DNA from: Candidatus Methylomirabilota bacterium
GTDB taxonomy: Bacteria; Methylomirabilota; Methylomirabilia; Methylomirabilales; Methylomirabilaceae
Direction: 5' to 3'
DNA length: 64,000 nt
Assembly: GCA_028870115.1 (NCBI GenBank)
Contig: JAGWQH010000036.1
Location: forward strand, 1 to 64,000
The notes beneath the pieces were generated by a model, which saw nothing but the letters and a program-made list of their open reading frames with translations, had not been told where the DNA came from and made no database searches. Positions 52,366 to 59,659 of this stretch are shown one piece after another. How positions within the stretch are numbered: the stretch's first letter is position 1; the number at the start of each line of letters is the position of its first letter. Position numbers and translations under genes: made by a program.

Positions 52366-52858
52366 GTGATATCTCCTCCTGCAAGATGCTGGTGGCCCAC
52401 TGGTGCCTGGGCAGGGCCGCCTCCAGCACGGCACTGCCCTAATCCTGTCCACAGTAAGGGACGCTATCAGCGGCGGGAGATGAAGTCAAGACGAAAACTG
52501 TACGGTCTGGTAAGCCCTCTCCCGCCCCCGGCACCACCACAATAACCGCTCCTGATCCCACCTGCTGAAGCGCCTGAGCCTCTGCGACGCTGATTGGGCT
52601 AGAAATGGTGCCCGTTGCGTTGCTTGGCCTGTGTGTCGCTCTCACCCAGATAACGGAAGAGCACTGCATAGTCCCGCGTCGATTTACGCCTTCCCCTACC
52701 CGCACAGCATGCAGACTGAGATACCTTGTGTTCACCGCCTAATTTGCCCAGGCCGGAATAAGATGATGCCGCTCAGTATGTGCCAACAACGTTGGGCGCT
52801 GGAAAGGTTCATTCGGAAGCTACTTGACTGTATAACGGCTATCATTATAATGTAGCCT
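52366..52858. other. Intergenic stretch holding only the higBA promoter
   Basis: Apart from the promoter at 52824-52851, I see no supported gene. A minus-strand frame of 98 codons (52439-52735) lacks a ribosome site and any family resemblance. Confidence 0.5.
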
Positions 52859-52868
52859 ATGATAGGCT
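52824..52868 (+). promoter_or_regulatory. higBA promoter and overlapping operator, probably leaderless
   Basis: TTGACT (52824-52829) and a perfect TATAAT (52846-52851) are 16 bp apart. Transcription would start about 52857-52859, at or next to the ATG at 52859. Inverted arms GGCTATCAT (52837-52845) and ATGATAGGC (52859-52867) flank the -10, and AGCCTAT-G-ATAGGCT (52854-52868) spans the start codon. These are good operator candidates for the HigA repressor. Confidence 0.65.
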
Positions 52869-53152
52869 CATTCCACGACCGGGGTACGGAAGACATATTT
52901 GACGGACGCGCATCGCCGTCGGCGCGCCGTACATGTGCCTCGGCGATGTGGGCCATTGCGCGGCGGAAATTGGACCAGTTGAATCGGGTACGCGAGCTTC
53001 GGGAGCTTGCTGTACCGCCGGGGAATAACCTGGAGGCCCTCCGGGGAGATCGCAGAGGACAGTTCAGCATCAGGATCAACGATCGATACCGCATCTGTTT
53101 CCGTTGGAGATCAGGCCATGCCTACGAAATTGAAATTACGGACTACCACTAG
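52859..53152 (+). CDS. higB: HigB toxin (RelE/ParE superfamily)
   Basis: This 97-residue HigB-type mRNA interferase opens with MIGSFHDRGTEDIFDG, matching the family's standard start. It continues with ARRKLDQLNRVRELRELAVP, then PGNNLEALRGDRRGQFSIRI, NDRYRICFRWRSGHAYEIEI, and a closing TDYH. The toxin precedes its antitoxin, the usual hig order, and overlaps it by 35 bases. The ATG has almost no leader, so it may be translated from a leaderless mRNA. Confidence 0.92.
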   Translation: MIGSFHDRGTEDIFDGRASPSARRTCASAMWAIARRKLDQLNRVRELRELAVPPGNNLEALRGDRRGQFSIRINDRYRICFRWRSGHAYEIEITDYH

Positions 53153-53510
53153 CAAGGAATCTGCCGCGCCGTATGGTCGTAGCCGGCGTGCTGTAATTAC
53201 TCGACGGCTACCGATCAATCGAGCGCCTACCCATCCGGGAGAGATGCTCTTGGAGGAGTTCCTGAGGCCGCTCGGCATTAGTCAGTCGGAGTTTGCGACT
53301 CGCCTGGGTGTGTCCTTTCCGAGGCTGAACGAAATCATCCACGGGAAGAGAGGGATCACCCCCGATACGGCATTACGCTTAGCGCGAGTGCTCGGCATGT
53401 CAGCCGATTTCTGGCTTGGTTTGCAGCAGGATTGGGACCTGTGGCATGCGATGCGCGGAAAGGAGGCCATCAAGATCGCGCGCCTCGAGCCGCTTCGTCG
53501 ATTAGCTTGA
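53118..53510 (+). CDS. higA: HigA antitoxin (XRE family)
   Basis: This protein of about 130 residues has a Cro/C1 helix-turn-helix typical of HigA: RAPTHPGEMLLEEFLRPLG, ISQSEFATRLGVSFPRLNEI, IHGKRGITPDTALRLARVLG and MSADFWLGLQQDWDLWHAMR. It binds HigB and represses the promoter. ATG 53118 lies inside the end of higB. The first ~35 residues are Arg-rich and poorly conserved, so a later start is possible. Confidence 0.92.
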   Translation: MPTKLKLRTTTSKESAAPYGRSRRAVITRRLPINRAPTHPGEMLLEEFLRPLGISQSEFATRLGVSFPRLNEIIHGKRGITPDTALRLARVLGMSADFWLGLQQDWDLWHAMRGKEAIKIARLEPLRRLA

Positions 53511-53522
53511 ATCTACTGAGGA

Positions 53523-53660
53523 TTCATTCCCCGCGGCGTGCCGCGAGTTCGTCATACCGGCGAAAGCCGGTATCCAGAGGGGCCCGACTGGATTCCGTGT
53601 CACGCACGGAATGACGGGCCAGAACAGAAGGCGATACCCCGCGGCTTGCCGCGGGGAGGC
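53523..53660. repeat. Palindromic repeat cluster upstream of the restriction-modification operon
   Basis: A CCCCGCGGCGTGCCGCG hairpin, then GTCATACCGGCGAAAGCCGG, ATTCCGTG-TCAC-GCACGGAAT, and a perfect CCCCGCGG-CTTG-CCGCGGGG hairpin (53637-53656) lie in a row. These are dispersed intergenic repeats of a third family; the last stem could also end higBA transcription. Confidence 0.65.
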
Positions 53661-53694
53661 TTCATCGGCCACCTGCGGCTGGTGCTGTGGAAGC

Positions 53695-53723
53695 TTGACA
53701 GGTCCTTAGGAAGGCAGGACAAT
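53695..53723 (+). promoter_or_regulatory. Possible promoter of the type I restriction-modification operon
   Basis: TTGACA (53695-53700) with a weak -10 GACAAT (53718-53723) at 17 bp lies some 80 bases before the hsdM ATG. The -35 is perfect and the -10 only fair. Confidence 0.45.
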
Positions 53724-53804
53724 CGCCGCAATTGTTGGAGGTTTCTAGGGCAGGATACGCTGATCGGCACACTCAATAGAGGACCATAAAGGAACGAATC
53801 GAAC

Positions 53805-55364
53805 ATGCCCGACCTCACCGATAAATCCCTCGAATCCTGGATCTGGGACGCCGCCTGTTCCATCCGCGGCGCCAAGGATGCCCCGAAATACAAGGAGTTC
53901 ATCCTCCCGCTCATCTTTACCAAACGGCTGTGCGACGTCTTCGATGACGAGATCAACCGCATCGCCCAGGAAGTCGGCTCGCGCGCCAAGGGGTTCAAGC
54001 TCGTCAAGCACGACAAGAAGCTCGTCCGTTTTTTCCTCCCGCTGGAGCCGAAGAACCCCGACGATGCCGTCTGGTCCATCATCCGCACGCTCTCGGACAA
54101 GATCGGCGAGCAGCTCACCACCCACCTCCGCGCTATTGCCGACGCCAATCCGCTGCTCAAGGGCATCATCGACCGCATCGACTTCAACGCCACCACCCAC
54201 GGCCAGCGCGACATTGACGATGCTCGCCTGAGCAATCTCATCGAGGCCATCAGTGCCAAGCGGCTCGGGCTGACCGACGTCGAGGGCGACATCATCGGCC
54301 GCAGCTACGAATACCTCATCCGCAAGTTTGCCGAGGGCGGCGGGCAGAGCGCGGGCGAGTTCTACACCCCCGGCGAGGTGGGCGAGATCATGGCGGTCAT
54401 TATGGACCCGCAGCCCGGCATGGGCATGTACGATCCCACCTGCGGCTCCGCCGGCCTGCTCATCAAGTGCGAGCTGGCGCTGGACGGGAAGATGAAGGCC
54501 GCCGGGAAGAAGACCTATGCACCCCTCAAGCTCTATGGCCAGGAACTGGAGCCCGGCACCTGGGCCATGGCGAACATGAATATGATCATCCACGACATGG
54601 AGGGCGAGATTCAGATCGGCGACACCTTCCGCAACCCCAAATTCCGCCAGGGCAACCGCCTGCAGACCTTCGACCGCGCCGTGGCTAATCCGATGTGGAA
54701 CCAGACCGAGTTCAAGGAAAAGGACTACGACGCCGACGAACTCGATCGCTTTCCAAAGGGCGCGGGCTATCCCGGCGGCAAGGCCGACTGGGGCTGGGTG
54801 CAGCACATTCTCGCCAGCCTCAAGCCGGAGGGCCGTGCCGCGGTGGTGCTTGACACCGGAGCCGCCTCGCGCGGCTCCGGTAATGCCAACACCAATAAGG
54901 AAAAAGAGGTCCGCCGCTGGTTCGTGGAGCAGGATCTTATCGAGGGCGTCATCTACCTGCCGGAAAATCTGTTCTACAACACCACCGCCCCAGGCATCAT
55001 CCTCGTGTTGAACCGGGCCAAGCCGAAAGAGCGCGAGGAAAAGCTCTTCCTGCTCAACGCCAGCCGCGAATTCACTAAGGGAGACCCGAAGAACTACATC
55101 CCCGACGACGCCATCCGCCGCATTGCCGACACCTTCATCGCATGGAAGGAAGTGGAGAAATACTCGCGTATCGTTAGCCATGAAGAGATCGCCAAGAACG
55201 ACTACAACATCTCGCCGAGCCGCTACATCCACACCGGCGAAGCGGATGAATACCGGCCGATTGCGGAGATCGTGGAGGAGTTGGACGCGCTGGAGGACGA
55301 AGCGCGGGCGACGGACAAGGCGCTCAGGGCTGTTCTGACCCAAATCGGTAAATCATCGCCATGA
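53805..55364 (+). CDS. hsdM: Type I restriction-modification methyltransferase subunit HsdM
   Basis: This 519-residue N6-adenine DNA methyltransferase modifies the host recognition site together with HsdS. It has the N-terminal helical domain (LESWIWDAACSIRGAKDAPK), SAM motif I in MYDPTCGSAGLLIKCEL, and a preceding GQSAGEFYTPGEVGEIM. Motif IV is NPMW (VANPMWNQTEF) rather than the textbook NPPF/Y. A final QIGKSSP tail overlaps the next gene by ATGA. The NPMW form is unusual but placed correctly for catalysis. Confidence 0.94.
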   Translation: MPDLTDKSLESWIWDAACSIRGAKDAPKYKEFILPLIFTKRLCDVFDDEINRIAQEVGSRAKGFKLVKHDKKLVRFFLPLEPKNPDDAVWSIIRTLSDKIGEQLTTHLRAIADANPLLKGIIDRIDFNATTHGQRDIDDARLSNLIEAISAKRLGLTDVEGDIIGRSYEYLIRKFAEGGGQSAGEFYTPGEVGEIMAVIMDPQPGMGMYDPTCGSAGLLIKCELALDGKMKAAGKKTYAPLKLYGQELEPGTWAMANMNMIIHDMEGEIQIGDTFRNPKFRQGNRLQTFDRAVANPMWNQTEFKEKDYDADELDRFPKGAGYPGGKADWGWVQHILASLKPEGRAAVVLDTGAASRGSGNANTNKEKEVRRWFVEQDLIEGVIYLPENLFYNTTAPGIILVLNRAKPKEREEKLFLLNASREFTKGDPKNYIPDDAIRRIADTFIAWKEVEKYSRIVSHEEIAKNDYNISPSRYIHTGEADEYRPIAEIVEELDALEDEARATDKALRAVLTQIGKSSP

Positions 55365-57028
55365 AGCAGCGGATCTTCATCAGTAGCGTGCAAAAGGAGT
55401 TCGCTGAAGAGCGCCAGGCGCTCAAGGCCTATCTCCTTGGCGATGCTCTGCTGAGCCGCTTTTTTGATGTCTTCTTGTTCGAGGACCTCCCTGCAAGCGA
55501 CCGCCGCGCCGATGCCGCCTATCTTGATGAAGTCCGCCGCTGCGACCTCTATTTGGCCTTGCTGGGCAACGAATACGGCGCGCAAGGCGCCGACGGCCTA
55601 TCCCCGACGCAACGCGAATTCGACGAAGCGACCCGGCTTGGCAAACACCGCCTTGTCTTCGTCAAAGGCGCCACCGATGAGGATAAGCACCCGAAGATGC
55701 GGGCACTGATGGCCGTAGCGGGCGCACAGTTGATTCGCCGCCGGTTCACCACTGTGGCCGAGTTGATCGCCGCCGTTTATGTCAGTCTCGTGCAGCATCT
55801 CGAAGAAACAGGGGTTCTTCAGTTTCTGCCCTTCGACGAACGCCTGCATCCCGAGGCGTCCCTGGACGATCTCGACCCAAAGACCATCGCCCAATTTGTC
55901 CGGCGGGCGCGGCATGAACGCCAGTTTCCCCTCGCCGAATCCTCGCCGATTGCTAACATCCTCACCCACTTGAACCTTCTTCGGGAAGGGCGACCTACCC
56001 AGGCAGCTCTATTACTTTTTGGCCGCGATCCCCAGCGGTTCTTCCCCTCGGCCGAGATCCGGTGCATGCACTTCCACGGCACCGAAATCCAGCGACCTGC
56101 GCCCTTCTACCGGATTTTCAAAGAGAATCTGTTCTCCCAGGTAGACCACGCTGTAGATTTCGTTCTCTCTAAGATCGATTTCAGCGTCGGCACCCGCGCT
56201 GAATCCGTGCAGGTCCCTACCGCCTACGAGGTCCCGCCGGATGTCATCCGCGAAGCCATTGTCAACGCCGTTGTCCACCGCGATTACCTGCAACCTTCCG
56301 CCATTCAGGTTTCGGTATTCAAAGATCGGATCGAAATCGGCAACGCCGGTGAAATCCTGCCGCCGCTCACCTTGTCGCAGTTGCGCCGGCCACACCGGTC
56401 GATTTCCCGCAACGCCCGCCTCTGCGAAGCCCTTTATCTCGCCGGCTACATCGAGAAATTCGGCACGGGTACTCTCATGATGATTCGGGAAAGCGCAGCC
56501 CACGCCCTGCCAGAGCCCGACTTCGATAGCCGCCCCGGCGAATTCTCCTCCACCCTCTGGCGCGATTGGCTGACCCAGACCGTTGTGGCCCGGATGGGCT
56601 TAAATGACCGGCAGAGCGCCGTCATCCCTCACCTGAAAATCAGACGCCGGATCACGAATGCCGAATATCGCGAGCTTACGGGCGTCATCGCCAGGACTGC
56701 TTCCCGCGATCTGGAGGATCTGGTTGCCAAAGGTGTGCTTCAGCAGTCGTCCAAGACAGGGCGTGGCACGACCTACACGTTGGTGCAGAAACCGGACATA
56801 AACCGGATAAACAAGACATCTCCCCTCCCGCCGACGGAACAGGACATAAACGAGACAAACAAGACATCCACCTCGTCCGCCATTGGCTCAGAAATGGCTC
56901 AATCGGCTCAAACGCCGTCAACACCAACCCGCCGTAAAGCCGCCAAACCAGCCGAAAAACGGGCTACCCATGCGCCCAATACGCCCAAAGCTGCCCGCCG
57001 CAGGGGGAAGAAAGAGGGCAAGGCATGA
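55361..57028 (+). CDS. DUF4062 (TIR-like) protein with GHKL-type ATPase and winged-helix ends
   Basis: This 555-residue protein begins with DUF4062 (RIFISSVQKEFAEERQALKA, FLFEDLPASDRRADAAYLDE, LYLALLGNEYG), a fold related to TIR domains. The middle and C-terminal parts resemble Schlafen/RecG-like ATP-binding proteins: IREAIVNAVVHRDYLQPSAI, IEIGNAGEILPPL and YIEKFGTGTLMMI. A winged-helix region (NAEYRELTGVIARTASRDLE) and a basic low-complexity tail follow. DUF4062 occupies the place normally held by AlbA_2. It is translationally coupled to hsdM and to the next gene, so it belongs to the R-M operon. Its activity is unknown; regulatory or defence roles are possible. Confidence 0.8.
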   Translation: MKQRIFISSVQKEFAEERQALKAYLLGDALLSRFFDVFLFEDLPASDRRADAAYLDEVRRCDLYLALLGNEYGAQGADGLSPTQREFDEATRLGKHRLVFVKGATDEDKHPKMRALMAVAGAQLIRRRFTTVAELIAAVYVSLVQHLEETGVLQFLPFDERLHPEASLDDLDPKTIAQFVRRARHERQFPLAESSPIANILTHLNLLREGRPTQAALLLFGRDPQRFFPSAEIRCMHFHGTEIQRPAPFYRIFKENLFSQVDHAVDFVLSKIDFSVGTRAESVQVPTAYEVPPDVIREAIVNAVVHRDYLQPSAIQVSVFKDRIEIGNAGEILPPLTLSQLRRPHRSISRNARLCEALYLAGYIEKFGTGTLMMIRESAAHALPEPDFDSRPGEFSSTLWRDWLTQTVVARMGLNDRQSAVIPHLKIRRRITNAEYRELTGVIARTASRDLEDLVAKGVLQQSSKTGRGTTYTLVQKPDINRINKTSPLPPTEQDINETNKTSTSSAIGSEMAQSAQTPSTPTRRKAAKPAEKRATHAPNTPKAARRRGKKEGKA

Positions 57029-57324
57029 GCCGGACGAACAAATCTGGGAAGCAGGGTGGGATGGACGGCCTGATTGCGTTGGCCCGGCAACTCGAACAGG
57101 TTAAAGCGCAGGCCCGGGCGCTTGGAATCTTTACCGACGACCGCGAATTACTGGCATGCCCCAACTGTGGATTGCTGGAGGATGTGACGGCCGATGGACT
57201 GCTGGTGACCTATCCGAAAGATAGCGTCGATCTGAAGGATTGCGGTCTGCGCTTCTGTCCGGTGGACGAAACCCATTTTGCATGTCCGAAGTGCGGAACC
57301 AGGATCAAGGCGGTGATCTTATGA
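57025..57324 (+). CDS. Small zinc-ribbon protein
   Basis: This 99-residue protein has an N-terminal helix (LIALARQLEQVKAQARALGI) and two Cys pairs, CPNC near residue 48 and CPKC near residue 90, that would bind one zinc ion. Both ends overlap neighbours by four bases (ATGA), so it is part of the R-M operon. I do not recognise a named family. Confidence 0.7.
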   Translation: MSRTNKSGKQGGMDGLIALARQLEQVKAQARALGIFTDDRELLACPNCGLLEDVTADGLLVTYPKDSVDLKDCGLRFCPVDETHFACPKCGTRIKAVIL

Positions 57325-58643
57325 GCGCGTCTATGGCACGGACCAAAACACCGGAGGGCCGACATTCCGGTCCGCCAACCCCCGCAAACGCCGGTGCGGC
57401 GTGGCGCAGCGCCCGGTTCGAGGACATCTGCTCGCGAGTTCAAGATTCCGCAAGTCCAACTTCAACCGGAAAGAGGCTATATCTTGGCCTCGAACATTTA
57501 GCATCCGGTCAACCGTCCCTTATCGGGCGCGGCAGCGAATCCGAAGTTAAAAGCAGCAAGACCATATTTCGATCCGGCGATGTGCTGTTTGGAAAGTTAC
57601 GTCCATACCTGCGCAAGTCAGTGATCGTCCGGGAAGATGGCATCTGCTCAACGGACATTTTGGTGTTTCGCGCGACCGAGAAGTGCATCCCAGAGTTCAT
57701 CTGCTTACTAACGCACACGGACGAATTCGTCGGCCACGCAATAGCTACAACATCCGGTGTGCAACATCCCCGCACATCGTGGTCTGGCTTACGAGAGTTC
57801 GAACTGTATGTTCCACCCATCCCCGAACAGCAGAAGATTGCGGCGATGTTGGGGGTGGTGCAGCGAGCGATCGAGCAGCAGGAGCGGCTACTGGCGCTGA
57901 CCACCGAACTGAAAAAGACGCTCCTTCATCAACTCTTCACCCAAGGTCTCCACGGCGAACCCCAAAAACAAACCGACGTCGGCCCCGTGCCGGAGAGTTG
58001 GGAAGAGCGCGCGTTGGAACAGGCTGGCGATGTTATTTACGGCATCCAAGCGGCGGTCGCAGCCAATCTAAAACCAATTGGCACGAAGATTCTGACGAAT
58101 AAGAACATCACGCTTGATGGAACAATTACCCTTGATTCGATCAATTACTTCGTCCTGAAAACCAAGCGGCACCACGAGACGGTGTTGAAAAAGGGCGACC
58201 TGCTTTTCAACTGGCGCAGCGGAAGCAAGGAGCACATAGGAAAGACCGCTTACTTCGACCTCAATGGAGAGTTCACTCATTCGTCGTTCATTCTGCGTGT
58301 CCGACCAAATGACGAGGTAACCGGGCGGTATTTGTTCTACTATCTGAACTTCCTCCGTGAATCGGGCTACTTCAAAAAGACTCAGACGTTTTCGGTCAAC
58401 GCCAAGTTCAACAAGAGCGCAATCAACCGGCTTCCGACGTATCTGCCTGGCAAGGACGAGCGCCGAGATATTGTCACCGCGCTCGATGCGGTAGCCAAGA
58501 AGATCGATATGCTACTCGTGAAGAAGCATCTGCTTGAAGATCTCTTTCGCACCATGCTGCACCAGTTGATGACGGCGCAGATTCGCGTCCACGCCCTCGA
58601 TCTGCCAGAACTGAAATGGTTCCTTGCGGAGAACGCACGATGA
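57321..58643 (+). CDS. hsdS: Type I restriction-modification specificity subunit HsdS
   Basis: HsdS reads the DNA target for both methylation and restriction. The 440-residue product has two target recognition domains. The first has LYLGLEHLASGQPSL, GDVLFGKLRPYLRK and ELYVPPIPEQQKIAAMLG followed by a coiled helix. The second has PESWEERALEQAGDVIYGIQ, GDLLFNWRSGSKEHIGKTAY and YLPGKDERRDIVTALD followed by a final helix. Full length and domain repeat are normal. ATG 57321 overlaps the zinc-ribbon gene; the target sequence cannot be predicted. Confidence 0.92.
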   Translation: MSASMARTKTPEGRHSGPPTPANAGAAWRSARFEDICSRVQDSASPTSTGKRLYLGLEHLASGQPSLIGRGSESEVKSSKTIFRSGDVLFGKLRPYLRKSVIVREDGICSTDILVFRATEKCIPEFICLLTHTDEFVGHAIATTSGVQHPRTSWSGLREFELYVPPIPEQQKIAAMLGVVQRAIEQQERLLALTTELKKTLLHQLFTQGLHGEPQKQTDVGPVPESWEERALEQAGDVIYGIQAAVAANLKPIGTKILTNKNITLDGTITLDSINYFVLKTKRHHETVLKKGDLLFNWRSGSKEHIGKTAYFDLNGEFTHSSFILRVRPNDEVTGRYLFYYLNFLRESGYFKKTQTFSVNAKFNKSAINRLPTYLPGKDERRDIVTALDAVAKKIDMLLVKKHLLEDLFRTMLHQLMTAQIRVHALDLPELKWFLAENAR

Positions 58644-59272
58644 GCAACGAACCTCAATCCCAGTTTCTCCTCTACCAAACCGACGACGGGCAGACCCGGC
58701 TGGAAGTCCGCCTGGAGAATGAGACGGTCTGGCTGACGCAGAGCCAGATGGCCGAGCTGTTTCAAACCTCCATTCCGAACGTGAGCATGCACATCCGCAA
58801 CATCTTCGCAGAGGGAGAGTTGCAGGACGCGGCAACTGTTAAGGATTTCTTAACAGTTCGACAGGAGGGCAGCCGGCAGGTGTCCCGCTCGGTGGAACAT
58901 TACAACCTCGATGTGATTATCTCCGTAGGCTACCGCGTCAAGTCGCATCGCGGCACGCAGTTCCGCATCTGGGCGACGCAACGGCTGCGGGAATACATCG
59001 TCAAGGGCTTTGCGCTGGATGACGAGCGACTCAAGCGGGCCGGGGGCGGGAATTACTTCGAGGAACTGCTGGCCCGAATCCGCGACATCCGGTCATCGGA
59101 GAAGGTGTTCTGGCGAAAGGTGCTGGAAATTTACGCGACGAGCATTGACTATGACCCAAGCCTCGAGGCGTCGCAGCTTTTCTTCGCCACGGTGCAGAAC
59201 AAAATGCACTGGGCGGCGCACGGGCAGAACAAAAGAAAGAATTATGAATTAATAATGGGGAATGAGGAGTGA
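58640..59272 (+). pseudogene. RhuM-family protein, C-terminally truncated
   Basis: The 210-residue frame matches RhuM over its N-terminal two thirds: QTRLEVRLENETVWLTQSQM, AELFQTSIPNVSMHIRNIF, LDVIISVGYRVKSHRGTQFR, IWATQRLREYIVKGFALDDE and ATSIDYDPSLEASQLFFATV. Right after NKMHWAAHGQ, where the family continues for 100 or more residues, it changes to foreign NKRKNYELIMGNEE and stops. The break coincides with the left edge of the four-helix-bundle cassette. RhuM genes often occur inside type I R-M operons; their role is unknown. This copy may be non-functional. Confidence 0.75.
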
Positions 59273-59641
59273 AAAGCGGGAATGTTATTCAGGAGAAATC
59301 GTATGCGTTTGCGTTGCGAGCAGTGAAGCTATATCAACATCTGGCTGAGCAAAAGAAGGAATTTGTGCTCTCTAAGCAATTGTTGCGCAGCGGAACATCC
59401 ATCGGTGCCAATGTTGAAGAAGCTATCGGTGGGCAGTCTGACAAGGATTTTATTGCCAAGATCCAGATTGCATACAAAGAAGCGCGGGAGACTCATTACT
59501 GGCTGCGCCTGCTGCGTGATTCTGGCTATCTCACAGACGTTGAAACAGCTTCTATGATCGCCGACTGCGAGGAACTACTCAAACTATCCGGAAGTATTAT
59601 CAAAACCATGAAACAGAGAAACGATTCCTAATTCCTCATTC
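59260..59641 (+). mobile_element. Four-helix-bundle gene cassette with short terminal inverted repeats
   Basis: GAATGAGGA at 59260-59268 is repeated inverted (TCCTCATTC) at 59633-59641. Between them lies only the four-helix-bundle gene, more AT-rich than its surroundings, with AT-rich flanks (for example AATTATGAATTAATAATG on the left). Its left edge coincides with the loss of rhuM similarity, as expected for an inserted cassette. Confidence 0.5.
59269..59631 (+). CDS. Four-helix-bundle protein (S23/23S-rRNA-IVS family)
   Basis: This 120-residue helical protein has the family's ALRAVKLYQHLAEQKKEFVL, SKQLLRSGTSIGANVEEAIG, FIAKIQIAYKEARETHYWLR and LLRDSGYLTDVETA. Relatives occur in intervening sequences of 23S rRNA genes and as scattered single genes. 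It starts with GTG overlapping the shortened rhuM frame as GTGA. Function unknown; it may be the cargo of a small mobile cassette. Confidence 0.88.
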   Translation: MKSGNVIQEKSYAFALRAVKLYQHLAEQKKEFVLSKQLLRSGTSIGANVEEAIGGQSDKDFIAKIQIAYKEARETHYWLRLLRDSGYLTDVETASMIADCEELLKLSGSIIKTMKQRNDS

Positions 59642-59659
59642 ACAATTGAAGGATTGATC

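Noticed and set aside
52439-52735. 98-codon minus-strand frame upstream of the secreted Ig-like gene
   Set aside because: It starts with GTG without a ribosome site and resembles no family; left as unsupported.
53745-55343. Long minus-strand open frame opposite hsdM
   Set aside because: Low-complexity Gly/Val/Asp-rich translation with no domain; hsdM on the plus strand explains the region.
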